Positions 30,974 through 40,743 of a stretch of DNA of 64,000 nucleotides are shown piece after piece. Location of the stretch: NCBI GenBank assembly GCA_001312325.1, contig BBDJ01000001.1:124001-188000 (forward strand), in the 5' to 3' direction. This DNA is from Lysinibacillus pakistanensis (GTDB taxonomy: Bacteria; Bacillota; Bacilli; Bacillales_A; Planococcaceae). The position numbers and the translations under genes are program-made. Each line of letters opens with the position of its first letter. Position 1 is the first letter of the stretch. A model generated the notes under the pieces. That model was not told where the DNA came from and searched no databases. It worked only from the letters and a program-made list of their open reading frames with translations.

Positions 30974-31674
30974 TTATTGTTCGCCTTCTTCATCTAAAAG
31001 TAATTCAAACATTTTTAAATCATTATATGTATCTATATCGACATGATAACGTCTATCCATAATATAAGGTCGTAAATTATCATTTAAACTAGTGTTTGAA
31101 GTTAATTCATTTACTTTATTGATATAAACTGCTCCATTTACAATATAAAATGGCGTAAAATCCTGTCTACGAATGGTACTTGTTTCATTCAGTAAAGGAA
31201 GTAATGTTCCAAACTCATTTATTTCGCGCATTAAAATTGGATGTTCATTTACTAAACTTACACTTACAACACTTTCCTCATTGAATTCTAAATATTTCTC
31301 TATTGCTTCATCAATATGAAATGATTTCCTTAAAGGTTGTGTTGGTTGTAATAAAACTACAATATCAAACTTTATATTTTGTTTATTGTAATAGTCAAGA
31401 ACATCAATCATAACCTCTATCGTTTTACTGTTATCCTGTGCCAAGTGTTTTGGGCGTAATCGATTAATATGTAACCCCAATCCGTTCACCGTTGAAACTA
31501 TCTCGACATCATCAGTAGAAATATGTATCTCATCAATATATTTAGAAGCTTTTGCTGCTTCAATCGTATATTGTATAAGTGGTTTACCTCCAACTTTTAT
31601 AATGTTTTTTTAGGGATCCCTTTACTTCCACCACGAGCTGGTATTATTGCTAATACTTTCTTCTCCTGAATCAT
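30974..31674 (-). CDS. neuA: NeuA-like acylneuraminate cytidylyltransferase
   Basis: Activates a nonulosonic acid as its CMP derivative. About 233 residues with KVLAIIPARGGSKGIPKKN, the canonical CTP-binding loop, and VVLLQPTQPLRKSFHIDEA as the second motif. ATG at 31672-31674 behind AAAGGGG. The frame is broken once near 31606 at a T7 run; the motif GIPKKNI suggests eight A were intended. It follows neuC by 13 bases. Whether the acid is Neu5Ac, legionaminic or pseudaminic acid cannot be told from this protein alone. Confidence 0.88.
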
Positions 31675-31687
31675 ATATCTAGCCCCT

Positions 31688-32825
31688 TTATAGATCAGAA
31701 AATTTCTTTTGAATATCTACATTCCAAATTGTTGACTGCTTTATAATTTCCATAAATTTTTTAGCACTGTCGCCATTACCAAATTGTGAATTTACATAGA
31801 CTTTATGTTGTGGAATTTTGTTAATTGCATGTAATAACTTGTCTGTACATTCATCAGCATGAATAATTAATGGATTTTCATCCTTTAAATATCTACCACT
31901 TTGTCTATTTCCAACATCTATCGCAGGTGTACCATAAACAATTGACTCTCGGATGCCTGCACTGGAATTTCCTATCATAAAATCAGCATATTTCATCAAT
32001 GTTAAAAAAATATTCAAATCGAATAGAAGGATAAATGACAAATTTATCATTATTCGTTAATAGTTCATATTGGTTAATAATGGTATCGCTACCTAAATCA
32101 TTATTTGGGTAAATAACAATATAATTTCGATTTGATTCAATTAATGCTTTTGTAAAGGCTTCAATATTCTTAGACAATTTATCAATCTCAGTCGTTACAG
32201 GATGATACATAACAATCCCATAGTGTTCAAAGGGGATATCGTATCTTTTTTTAGCTTCCTTAATTGTAGGTAAACTCTTGGAATGCATAATGTCAATATC
32301 TGGAGAACCTATAATAAAAATATGATCTGTTTTTTTCACCTAATTGAATTATCCTTTTTTTTGATTCTTCATTACTTACTAAGTGCAGGTGAGCAAACTT
32401 TGTTACTGCGTGACGAATTGATTCATCAATTGTTCCAGAAATTTCTCCACCTTCAATATGTGCTACTCGAATATTATTAAATGCGCCAACAATTGCCCCC
32501 GCCAAAGCTTCTAAACGATCTCCGTGTACTACTATTAAATCAGGCTCTATTTCAGATATATAATTACTTAAACCACCAATTGTATTGCTTAATGCTAAAT
32601 CCATTGGAGTGTTTTTGCTCTGATTAATAAAGTGGTAAACGTTTTTAAAACCATCTTTTTCGATTTCCCGCCAAGTTGAGCCATAACGGGAAAGCATGTG
32701 CATACCAGTTACAAACAAATAAAGCTCAAATTCCTTGTCTTGTATAATCCGTTTCATTAATGATTTAATTTTTCCATAATCCGCTCGAGTTCCTGTTAAA
32801 AAAAACAATTTTCCTTTTTTTTCAT
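31688..32825 (-). CDS. neuC: NeuC-like UDP-N-acetylglucosamine 2-epimerase (hydrolysing)
   Basis: Releases N-acetylmannosamine (or a diacetamido analogue) from the UDP-sugar for NeuB. About 381 residues: [17 protein letters not shown] at the start, [57 protein letters not shown], and [20 protein letters not shown] near the end. ATG at 32823-32825. The frame is broken near 32818 and 32802 (A8 and T8 runs where seven are needed), near 32335 and near 32010. No dehydratase or aminotransferase of the legionaminic or pseudaminic routes is visible nearby, so a plain ManNAc route is possible. Confidence 0.88.
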
Positions 32826-32837
32826 TTATATCTATCC

Positions 32838-33882
32838 TTACTGAATAATGTCACTAAATTTCAGTTGAGTATCTTTCTTAATTGATTTTTTAACCACCTT
32901 ACCTAATAATGAGTTAAAGTGCTCTGCATGGATTTCCCCTGTACCAGGCCGTTTTACCCAAATGTTCTCCATTGATAATTTCTCGCCTTCTCTTATATCT
33001 TTTATTGCTACAACAGTGGCGAACGCAAAATCAATTGTCACTTGTTCCTCTTTAGCTGCTTCCTTTTTTTCCACCACGCATTTGTGCAATTTCATTTGTA
33101 CCTTGGATAAGCTCTGATAATGCTTGAGGATTCATTGAACAAACAATATCAGGACCTGGACGTTCCATGGAATCGGTGAAATGTCTTTCTAAAATTGAAG
33201 CCCCTAAAGCCGTAGCTGCCAAGCATGCATTGTTATTAATTGTATGGTCAGACAAACCGATTATTGCATTCGGAAATTCTTTTTGAAGTTCTTGCATACC
33301 ACCTAGACGCACTAAATGAGATGGAGTAGGGTAAACATTTGTACAATGAAGCAATGCATATTGAATATTATAATTTTCTAATATACTTACTGTTTTTCGA
33401 ACACTTTCAATATCATTCATTCCAGTGGATACAATCATCGGTTTTCCAAATTTCGCAATGTGCTCTATTAATGGATAGTTATTACATTCTCCTGACCCTA
33501 TTTTATAAGCCTCAACACCCATACGTTGTAGCCGATCTGCAGCAGCCCGTGAGAATGGGGTACTGATAAAAATCATCCCTTTTGTTTCTACATAAACTTT
33601 CAACTCTATTTCTTCTTCTTCTGATAATGCACATCGTTCCATTACTTGATAAATCGAAACATCCGTATTTCCGGGTATTACCCCTTTTGCCACTTCACTC
33701 ATTTCATCTTCTACAACATGTGTTTGATGTTTGATTATTTCAGCTCCTGCTCCATATGCTGCATCAACCATTTGTTTTGCAACTTCAAGTGAACCTTCAT
33801 GATTTATACCTATTTCAGCAATGACCAATGGAGGATAATTATCTCCAATCAGACGATTACCTATTTTTATAAAAGGCTTCAT
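32838..33882 (-). CDS. neuB: NeuB-family nonulosonic acid synthase
   Basis: Condenses phosphoenolpyruvate with ManNAc or a related sugar. About 347 residues. The TIM barrel has [66 protein letters not shown] and [20 protein letters not shown], followed by a C-terminal SAF (antifreeze-like) domain ([26 protein letters not shown]). ATG at 33880-33882 overlaps the stop of the Maf gene. The frame is broken once at a T run near 33065. Same family as LegI, PseI and SpsE; exact product not decidable here. Confidence 0.9.
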
Positions 33883-35129
33883 GTTTCAAACACCCCTAAT
33901 TTCTTTTGTAGTATTTCTGAATCATTCTCTAAAATTAGTTGATTAAATTTCTTTAAATCAATATAGGGAGCGCCTTTTATTTTTGCTCCCAAATATGCTG
34001 TGTTATAAACTTCTATATTCGATTTTTTAATTTTATTTTCAAACCAATTATGGTATATTTTTAAGCTTTTTGAGATATTAATTTTCTCACCATTGTTTGC
34101 TTCTACTTCTCCATATTTATAATAATCGCTTATATGCATCCCAGATGTAGTATGAATTGAGTGAGTTTTCCCTTGTCTGAATCCTAAATCCTGCCCACAT
34201 AAAACAATTCTTTCAAAACCTAAATACTCTAATAGTAGAAAACCTAATATTGCTACCGAGCCTCCTACATCAAACGTAGGTTCTTCCAACTGAGCTGCAT
34301 ATTGCTCTGAACGATCATATCCTTTTTGAAATAGTATATATTTTTTTCCTATATAATTTGCTAATACCTCTTTACAAGCTGTGGCCAAATAGAAAAGAGG
34401 ACCTTGATAGGATAATTCTTTAAATTGTAATTGAACCCGTTCCTTGGCATCAGATAAAACAGTAGCATGTGGCTGAATATTATACTTCTCTAAAATACGA
34501 ACTGCCGAACTTACAGATAAAATAAAAACTTTATTTTGATTCTGTTTTAAATATGGCATCATTTCATCTATCGACGGACCAGAGGAAACAAGACATGCTG
34601 TTTGTCCTGTAAATAATCCCTTTAAATTCTTGATAAAAAGATTATCCAAAGAAATATTATGAATAAAATTGTCACTCATTCGATCTGCAACTAAACGATA
34701 ACTCATTTCTTTTAACTTTACTTCATCAAATATTTCTTTTAGTTCATGGGTAGAGTCTAAACTATTAATTATACTTATTGGAACTAAAAACTGTATATTT
34801 TCATGCTTATTGATATTTGAAATCTCTGTTACAGTAATTAGTTTTATATCATTAATTAAACTTCTATCGCAATATTTTAAATAAAATTCCTGTTCATTTT
34901 TATCTAGTAATAGAACAGATATTTTATTTGATGGTACTAATTTCTTTAGCGCAGCCAAATGATAACCTAATCCTAACCCTAGTAATACAAAATAATCAGA
35001 TTCTGTATTCGTATTGTTATTAATAAACTTCTCAGCATCTTCATATGGATGATATTTACTGTAAACATAATAATCATTTATTTTAAGGGTTAATTGCTGG
35101 TTTTTTGCTTTTTCAACCTCCCATTTCAT
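33879..35129 (-). CDS. Maf (DUF115, MptE-like) motility-associated flagellin glycosyltransferase, copy 2
   Basis: 416 residues, frame intact. Maf proteins transfer nonulosonic acids to flagellin. Features are [18 protein letters not shown] in the N-terminal domain, [18 protein letters not shown] and [17 protein letters not shown] in the MptE-like core, and [16 protein letters not shown] with a following THSIHT near residue 320. ATG at 35127-35129, overlapping the small upstream gene (TAATG). It sits directly before neuB (ATGA overlap), an arrangement that couples glycosyltransferase and donor supply. Confidence 0.85.
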   Translation of the reverse strand: MKWEVEKAKNQQLTLKINDYYVYSKYHPYEDAEKFINNNTNTESDYFVLLGLGLGYHLAALKKLVPSNKISVLLLDKNEQEFYLKYCDRSLINDIKLITVTEISNINKHENIQFLVPISIINSLDSTHELKEIFDEVKLKEMSYRLVADRMSDNFIHNISLDNLFIKNLKGLFTGQTACLVSSGPSIDEMMPYLKQNQNKVFILSVSSAVRILEKYNIQPHATVLSDAKERVQLQFKELSYQGPLFYLATACKEVLANYIGKKYILFQKGYDRSEQYAAQLEEPTFDVGGSVAILGFLLLEYLGFERIVLCGQDLGFRQGKTHSIHTTSGMHISDYYKYGEVEANNGEKINISKSLKIYHNWFENKIKKSNIEVYNTAYLGAKIKGAPYIDLKKFNQLILENDSEILQKKLGVFET

Positions 35130-35477
35130 TACGATTGAACACCAACAATATAAGGGGTTTCCTCAAAAAAATGGAGCAATTTCATATTCAAACATATCAG
35201 CTACTAATACATAATCTTGATAGATAGACCATTATTTACTTCTTCTAAAAATTCATGTACCCTTTCAACTTCAAACCTAACTAAAATATTATTTTTGCTT
35301 AATAAATCTGAAGCAGTTGTAAGCCATGAAGCGCCTTCACTAAAGTGTAAAATACTTTGTAAAGCTTGAGGAATGTCATTTTTTTCGGATTTGTTCTGCA
35401 ATCGCTATACATCCTTTAGGTAGACCCTCTAAATATTTATTATAACTTTCAATAACTTCGATAATCTTACTATCCAT
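35129..35477 (-). CDS. Small protein of unknown function between the two Maf genes
   Basis: About 115 residues after correcting three single-base breaks (near 35387, 35213 and 35165). It starts MDSKIIEVIESYNKYLEGLP and ends ETPYIVGVQS. The sequence is acidic and predicted helical, with no transmembrane segment, signal peptide or motif I recognise. ATG at 35475-35477 with GGAGGAATAGG upstream, and the stop overlaps the next Maf start. The tight coupling on both sides suggests a partner of the Maf enzymes or of flagellin, for example an adaptor or chaperone. This is only context-based. Confidence 0.65.
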
Positions 35478-35481
35478 CTAC

Positions 35482-37183
35482 CTATTCCTCCTTAAGTGAT
35501 AATTCTATCATTTCTATTAATTCTGTATTGAATTCTAATGATTTTTCAACAGCAACTACTATTTGTTTATAAAAAGCTCGATTCTGATCCACAATTCTTT
35601 TAAAAGTTTGCTGATCTGTTTCTTCTGTATTAGAATCAAATAGATTTTGAACACGTAATGCTATAGGTTCTAATATTTTATTCAAATTAACCTTTTTCAA
35701 AGCTTTTTGTAATTTTTCATCAATATGATTAAGTTTTTGTAAAGTATTTTGACTAAGGGCTATTTGACCTTCAGAAAGTTCTAATAGTCTTATTCCATCA
35801 TTACAAAGAATAATAATTTCTTTACAAATTTTTCTTTCTTTTTTCATTTTCTCTAGTAACAGATGATGTTGCTTTTTATTATTTTCACCATTCGTCTCAA
35901 TGTTGGTATGAGTTATATTATCTTCACAATAATTTTCACAAAATTGTTTAAAAGAAATTTGATTAAATCCCTCTATTTTCAGACCACCTTCTGTACAGTT
36001 AAACACAGGTGCATTAATTACTAATTGTTTATTCATAGATTCAAAACTATTTTTCATACTATAAAATACTTTTGAAGTAAGAACTTGCTCTCCCATATAA
36101 CCATCAACATAAAATAGGCCTCGCTGTTTGATAATATCCTCAGTTAAATTCCATTTTGCTTTATTCCCATCTGCATGAGTTTGACCATCAGTATAAGCTA
36201 AGTCTTGCCCAATAAAGGCAATGGGTCCATTGGATATATAATGCGCCACCACAAAAGCATAATTAGCACAAGAACCCCCATACCCTAAAAGGGATATGAT
36301 TTATTTAATAAGTTTATATAATAATAATAAAGTGATTCATCATATGAAGGTAAAAAAACAAAAGCATTTTTAAACATTCCTCGTACAGTATATAGATTTT
36401 GAGGTGTATAAATTAAAGTTGCATTTTGAAAATCTACATCATTGTAATGCCTTAAATTCTCTATTTTTGGATCAATAGAGACAACAAAATCTGGTACTAT
36501 ATCATTTAATACTAATGCTCTTGCAGTTGATCCTGATGCTATTAAAATGATTTTTTTGTCTAAATTTTTTTTAATAAAGGCAATTGCTTATTTAATGAAG
36601 GTCCACCTGATGCTATAACAATTGGACAGGTAAATCGATTTTCTAAATGTTCTAAACTTGGGTCAGTCGCCATATAAAATCGATTTTTGGAGTAATTCTC
36701 CTCCCAAGGTAAGGAAAGTTTAATTATCGTTGCGAAATCAACAATTTGATTATTTTGATAATCTTTTATCTTTTTCATTAATTTAATATATTCATTCGGG
36801 AATAATTTATCATAATTAGGAGTAGAAACTACAACAAATTTAGATATCTCATTTTTAAAATTCTTCCAAATATAATCCTCAAGATTCGTAGTATCATTAA
36901 AAACTTTACTATCTCCAAAATCAACATTATCATTTAATTTTTCTTTTATCGGATCAAATACTAAAATATAGTTTTGCTTATCAGAGCTTAGTTTTTCTCT
37001 ATAAGCTTTTTCTATATAGCCAAGACCATAACCAAATAAAATAGTTACATATTTTTCTTTAAAGTTATTATCTACAAATCGTTTAGCTTCTTGTACTGGG
37101 TCATACTTACTATGTATATAATAATTGTTAATTTTAAGCGTTGGTAGCCCTGATTTTGTTTGTTCCATTTGTATATTAGGCAT
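35482..37183 (-). CDS. Maf (DUF115, MptE-like) flagellin glycosyltransferase, copy 1
   Basis: About 565 residues, longer than copy 2. TILFGYGLGYIEKAYREKL, IASGGPSLNKQL, then SGSTARALVLNDIVPDFVVS, YGGSCANYAF and FIGQDLAYTDGQTHADGNKA belong to the DUF115/MptE-like core; a C-terminal helical extension (ICKEIIILCNDGIRLLELSE) ends in EMIELSLKEE. ATG at 37181-37183 after GAGGTGACT. It is the first gene of the island, 119 bases downstream of the hag stop, with the hag terminator between. The frame is broken near 36570 and 36300. Two unequal Maf copies may glycosylate different sites or transfer different sugars. Confidence 0.82.
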
Positions 37184-37203
37184 TATAGTCACCTCAAATT
37201 TAT

Positions 37204-37211
37204 ATATCGAC
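37204..37211 (-). promoter_or_regulatory. Possible sigma-D -10 element before the first island gene
   Basis: The minus strand reads GTCGATAT, one base from the sigma-D -10 GCCGATAT, 20 bases before the maf start. No convincing TAAA -35 lies at the right distance, although an A8 run in the spacer may be miscounted. Confidence 0.3.
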
Positions 37212-37240
37212 ATTTTTTTTCAAAATGAAGTTTTGAAAAA

Positions 37241-37277
37241 AAATAAAAGTCTAGAGCTCCTATAGAACTCTAGACTT
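37241..37277 (-). terminator. Rho-independent terminator after flagellin
   Basis: AAGTCTAGAG pairs with CTCTAGACTT with an 11-base loop. T-rich tail on the minus strand. It lies 25 bases after the hag stop and separates hag from the island. Confidence 0.85.
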
Positions 37278-37301
37278 CATATTTTACCTAACGTCTCAAT
37301 A

Positions 37302-38217
37302 TTAACCTAATAATTGAAGTACGCCTTGTGGTTGTTGGTTAGCTTGCGCTAGCATAGATTGTGCAGCTTGCATTAAGATGTTGTTCTTCGTGAAGCCCAT
37401 CATCTCTTTAGCCATATCAGTATCACGGATACGTGATTCTGCTGCTGATAAGTTTTCAGAAGTTGCACCTAAGTTGTTGATAGTGTGCTCTAAACGGTTT
37501 TGAACCGCACCTAGTGAAGCACGTGTTTCTGATACTTTTTTTCAATGCAGCATCAATTGTAGTGATAGAACGGTTAGCTGCTGATTGAGTTGTAATGTTA
37601 ATTTTTGCAGCATTTGATCCTAAATTTGCAGAAGCAACTGTTGCAGCCTCAGTTGCTGTACCAACAGATACACCAAGTGAAGAAGCGGCCATATTCATGA
37701 TTGAAAGCTTAATGTTTTGTCCTTCGTTAGCACCAATATGGAAAACTTTACCACCCGGATTAGTAGCAGCTTGTGATGCAGAAGTAATTGCGGCACCGAA
37801 TTTACCATTTAATAATTTTTGTGTATTGAATTCTGTATCAGTAGAAATACGTGTAATTTCTTTTGATAAAGATTCAATTTCTAATTGTAATGCAGCACGG
37901 TCTCCAGATACGTTTGTATCGTTTGAAGATTGTACAGCTAATTCACGCATACGTTGTAGGATTGCGTGTGTTTCGTTAAGTGCACCCTCAGCAGTTTGAA
38001 TTAAAGAAACTGAGTCTTGAGCGTTTTTAGTCGCCATGTCAAGACCACGGATTTGTCCACGCATTTTTTCAGAGATTGCTAAACCAGCAGCATCGTCACC
38101 AGCGCGGTTGATTTTGTAACCTGAAGATAATTTCTCAAGGTTTTTAGAAGCTTGAGCATTGTTGAAAGTAAGGTTACGATGTGTGTTTAAAGCTGAAATG
38201 TTGTGTTGAATTCTCAT
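37302..38217 (-). CDS. hag: Flagellin
   Basis: Filament subunit, about 305 residues. The conserved N-terminal D0/D1 ([51 protein letters not shown]) and C-terminal D1/D0 ([28 protein letters not shown] segment, ending [11 protein letters not shown]) are present, with a short Ala/Ser/Thr-rich central part that offers many possible O-glycosylation sites. ATG at 38215-38217 with AAGGAGGAATTCC. The frame is broken at a T run near 37540. A sigma-D promoter and a CsrA-binding hairpin lie in the leader. It is probably the substrate of the adjacent glycosylation island. Confidence 0.96.
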
Positions 38218-38250
38218 TTGGAATTCCTCCTTGAATAATTGTTTTTGTTA

Positions 38251-38268
38251 TTCCACATCCGTGTGGAA
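38251..38268 (-). promoter_or_regulatory. CsrA-binding hairpin in the hag leader
   Basis: The minus strand reads TTCCACACGGATGTGGAA: a perfect 7-bp stem presenting CGGA in the loop, matching the CsrA consensus ACANGGANGU. It lies about 35 bases before the hag start, with a second GGA in the ribosome site itself. This is the arrangement known for B. subtilis hag. Confidence 0.8.
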
Positions 38269-38311
38269 TTCGGATTAGGCAGTTATGTACTCCCTGCACC
38301 TTACAATCTAT

Positions 38312-38337
38312 ATATCGTATTGAATTGGAAATGTTTA
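38312..38337 (-). promoter_or_regulatory. Sigma-D promoter of flagellin
   Basis: The minus strand reads TAAA, a 14-15 base spacer, then TACGATAT, matching the sigma-D pattern TAAA-N15-GCCGATAT in six of eight -10 bases. It is about 95 bases upstream of the hag start, leaving room for the CsrA-regulated leader. Confidence 0.75.
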
Positions 38338-38405
38338 ATAGTTTTTTTAGAAAGATTTTTTTATTTTTTTTATGTAAAATTTTTAAACTACTCAAATTGC
38401 ATATA

Positions 38406-38626
38406 TTATTTTTTTTCTTTAATTGCTCTAGAAAGCTAGAAGACATGGAGAGTGCTTCCTTGTTCTGGGCTTGTATAGCCTCGAAAACCTCTGAACGGTG
38501 TACTTTAACCGTTTTTGGAGCGACAATTCCAATTTTAATTTGTTCACCCTCGATAGCTAATATTTTTATTTCAATTTGATCGCCAATCATGATGGACTCA
38601 TCTTTTTTACGTGAAAGGACTAGCAT
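38406..38626 (-). CDS. csrA: CsrA, translational regulator
   Basis: RNA-binding dimer that blocks the hag ribosome site. [40 protein letters not shown] and [10 protein letters not shown] are classical. ATG at 38624-38626 overlaps the fliW stop (TAATG), so the pair is co-translated. The written frame has no stop before it runs towards hag. At the A8 run 38409-38416 either nine or six A would create a TAA at 38406-38408, giving about 72-73 residues, normal for CsrA in Bacillus. The run is thus probably miscounted. Confidence 0.93.
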
Positions 38627-39071
38627 TATTTCGCACTTCCTTCCAATGCTTGCAACGGAAAGCGTAGAGGATAGGATTTATTATCTTGAAGGACAATTTG
38701 CTTTCCACATTTTGCTCCAATATTAATGATGACAGGAGCTAATAAATTAATGGTAGAATCCTGTAATGATTCCTTCATTGTAACAATTGCATATGTAAGG
38801 ACATCCTCTTGTTTTTCAATTTGCAGCTGCTCACGATCCTCTTCGCTAATATCAAAGCTATAATCTTTTTTTAAAAGCAAATGGGAAGGCCACCACGAAA
38901 CCAATTTCTGCATTATTAATGGATTGTAGCATTGCTAAAGGGAGATCTGCATCAAGCGGTAGCAATACAAATTTTTTTTTCATCCTCTAATCCAAGTAGA
39001 CCATGTTCAAACTTTAAAATATCTTGTTCTGAAATTTCAATTTCACCTAAAAACTTTGTGGTAATTTTCAT
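38626..39071 (-). CDS. fliW: FliW, flagellar assembly factor and CsrA antagonist
   Basis: Binds CsrA and frees hag mRNA when flagellin has been exported. About 148 residues: [40 protein letters not shown] and a C-terminal [22 protein letters not shown] at 39069-39071 after AAAGGAGCG. The frame is broken twice by one extra A: near 38973 (nine where eight are needed) and near 38870 (seven where six are needed). The order fliW-csrA-hag is the same as in B. subtilis, supporting the FliW-CsrA-flagellin feedback loop. Confidence 0.95.
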
Positions 39072-39086
39072 TATTTATACGCTCCT

Positions 39087-39650
39087 TTAAATGATGACGT
39101 CAATGTCAACATCTGGTCTTTGTACCATTGTACCAGTTACTTTTCCTGGTGTGTATTCGTGTATTGGTTTGTTCACCTTAGCGTCAATTATAGGTTCTCT
39201 ACGTTGAATATTTACATCCGTTGTACCTGGTGTATAGTCGATTTTCACTGATCCTACTGATGGAACAAATTTAATATTAAATTGTACTCGATGTGGACCA
39301 TGATTTTGCTTGGCTATATTTTGTATCGTAGAGCGACCTTGCCCTTTTCCTGCTGACAGCATCATTTGTCGGCCTTCCCGTGCACGTCTTGCTGCACCAC
39401 TTAAGGCTGCCTGACTTCCCTCCTCAGCAGCATTTTTGGTTGCTTCAATTGGACCTATCATTCCTAAATCACGTCTTGCCTGAGAAGAGTCAATCCTTAA
39501 AACTCCTCTTGTTGTATTGATTTCTAAAATAGCGGCAGGCTGTTCAATATGTTGAGTTGCTTTAGGTTGCTTAATATATTGTTGAGGTTTTGCTATATGA
39601 AGATTTAATTTTGCATCTGTTGTATGAATTTGAATTTGAGGGAGTCTCAT
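39087..39650 (-). CDS. DUF6470 (YviE-like) protein
   Basis: 187 residues, frame intact, starting MRLPQIQIHTTDAKLNLHI. The central part is rich in Ala/Arg/Gly and Gln; short beta-like repeats (IHTTDAKLNLHIA, LEINTTRGVLRID, VQFNIKFVPSVGSVKIDY, DAKVNKPIHEYTPGKVTG) suggest a beta-rich fold. It lies between flgL and fliW exactly where B. subtilis has yviE. ATG at 39648-39650 with GGAGAG upstream. The function is unknown; the place in the flagellar operon implies a structural or assembly role. Confidence 0.8.
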   Translation of the reverse strand: MRLPQIQIHTTDAKLNLHIAKPQQYIKQPKATQHIEQPAAILEINTTRGVLRIDSSQARRDLGMIGPIEATKNAAEEGSQAALSGAARRAREGRQMMLSAGKGQGRSTIQNIAKQNHGPHRVQFNIKFVPSVGSVKIDYTPGTTDVNIQRREPIIDAKVNKPIHEYTPGKVTGTMVQRPDVDIDVII

Positions 39651-39667
39651 CTACATCTCTCCTTTCA

Positions 39668-39703
39668 AGAAAAGCGTCTGAACAAAATTGTCCAAACGCC
39701 CTT
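39668..39703 (-). terminator. Hairpin between flgL and yviE (possible attenuator)
   Basis: GCGTCTGAAC pairs with GTCCAAACGC with mismatches, and TTTTCTT follows on the minus strand. A second, longer palindrome spans the flgL stop codon (about 39746-39786, AACCCTAGTA and TACTAGGGTT). They could reduce readthrough into yviE-fliW. Confidence 0.45.
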
Positions 39704-39760
39704 GTTGTTCATAATAAAGTTGCCCCTGTCGCTTCGCTTTCGGGCAGAACCCTAGTAATT

Positions 39761-40685
39761 CTATCTTATAAAATCTACTAGGGTTTGCTGAATAATTTTT
39801 GCACCTACGGATAAGGCAGCCTGGTGAATAGATTCATTAGTCACCATTTCTGTTATGGCTTTAGAGTAATCAACAGACTCAGTATCTCTAAGTTGCTTTG
39901 TCACACTGACCTCACGGATACCTAGGCGGTTCTCCATCATCTCAATACGATTTTGTCGGGCGCCTACATCAGCCTGCGCTTCCAAAACTTTATTATGCAA
40001 AGCTGTAATATCATCATTAGTACTTGATGATGATATACCACCAAGCATATCTCCAATCTCTTGACCCGTTTTACTTGGATCCCCTAATAAACCAGAAATT
40101 TTCCCCATCATATCATCTATGCTTTTAAATAAATCTTTACCAGGAGTATTCACTTGAATTTGAATGCCATCATAAATTTCTATATTAACAGCTTCATTTG
40201 GTGCATTAAGGCTGGGTTAATTTCTTTTCCATTCCCACCAGCCACAGGCGTAAACAACTGATTTGTATTTGTTCCACTAAATAGATAGCTACCACCAATA
40301 TTAGTGTTTCCAACGTCTTGAATCTGCTGGCGAATTTGATCAATCTCCATTTTGATTTTTTTTCACGTTCTTCTGGTGTGTTCGTATCATTCGCTGCTTG
40401 AATAACTAACTCACGAACACGCTTCATTTGCTCGCCAACCTGATTAAGAGATTCATCAGATGAATCTAACCAATTACTTGCTGTTATCATGTTACGTGTG
40501 TACTGCTCAACCTTTGCTAAATCTCGACGATACCCCATTCCATTTACAGCTACCACTGGGTCATCTGATGGACGGGTAATTTTAGAGCCTGAATTAATTT
40601 GATCCTGAAGCTTTGACATTTTGCCATAGCTTCTATTTAAATTAAGTAACATGTTACTGGACAGCATTGATTGCGTTACGCGCAT
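39761..40685 (-). CDS. flgL: FlgL, hook-filament junction protein
   Basis: Second hook-associated protein, about 308 residues. The flagellin-like N-terminus MRVTQSMLSSNMLLNLNRSY, SGSKITRPSDDPVVAVNGM and VRELVIQAANDTNTPEERE are clear, and the C-terminus has QNRIEMMENRLGIREVSV. ATG at 40683-40685 after AAGGGAG. The frame is broken near 40364 at a T8 run and near 40209 where one A seems lost in TTAAATGC. It lies 58 bases after flgK and shares its operon. Confidence 0.93.
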
Positions 40686-40743
40686 TTTAATAAAAACTCC
40701 CTTCTTGATAGTTTGAGGGTTATTCCCCATAAATTATTTATTT

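Noticed and set aside
37595..37999. 134-codon plus-strand frame opposite flagellin
   Set aside because: Antisense shadow caused by the codon pattern of hag; no start signal.
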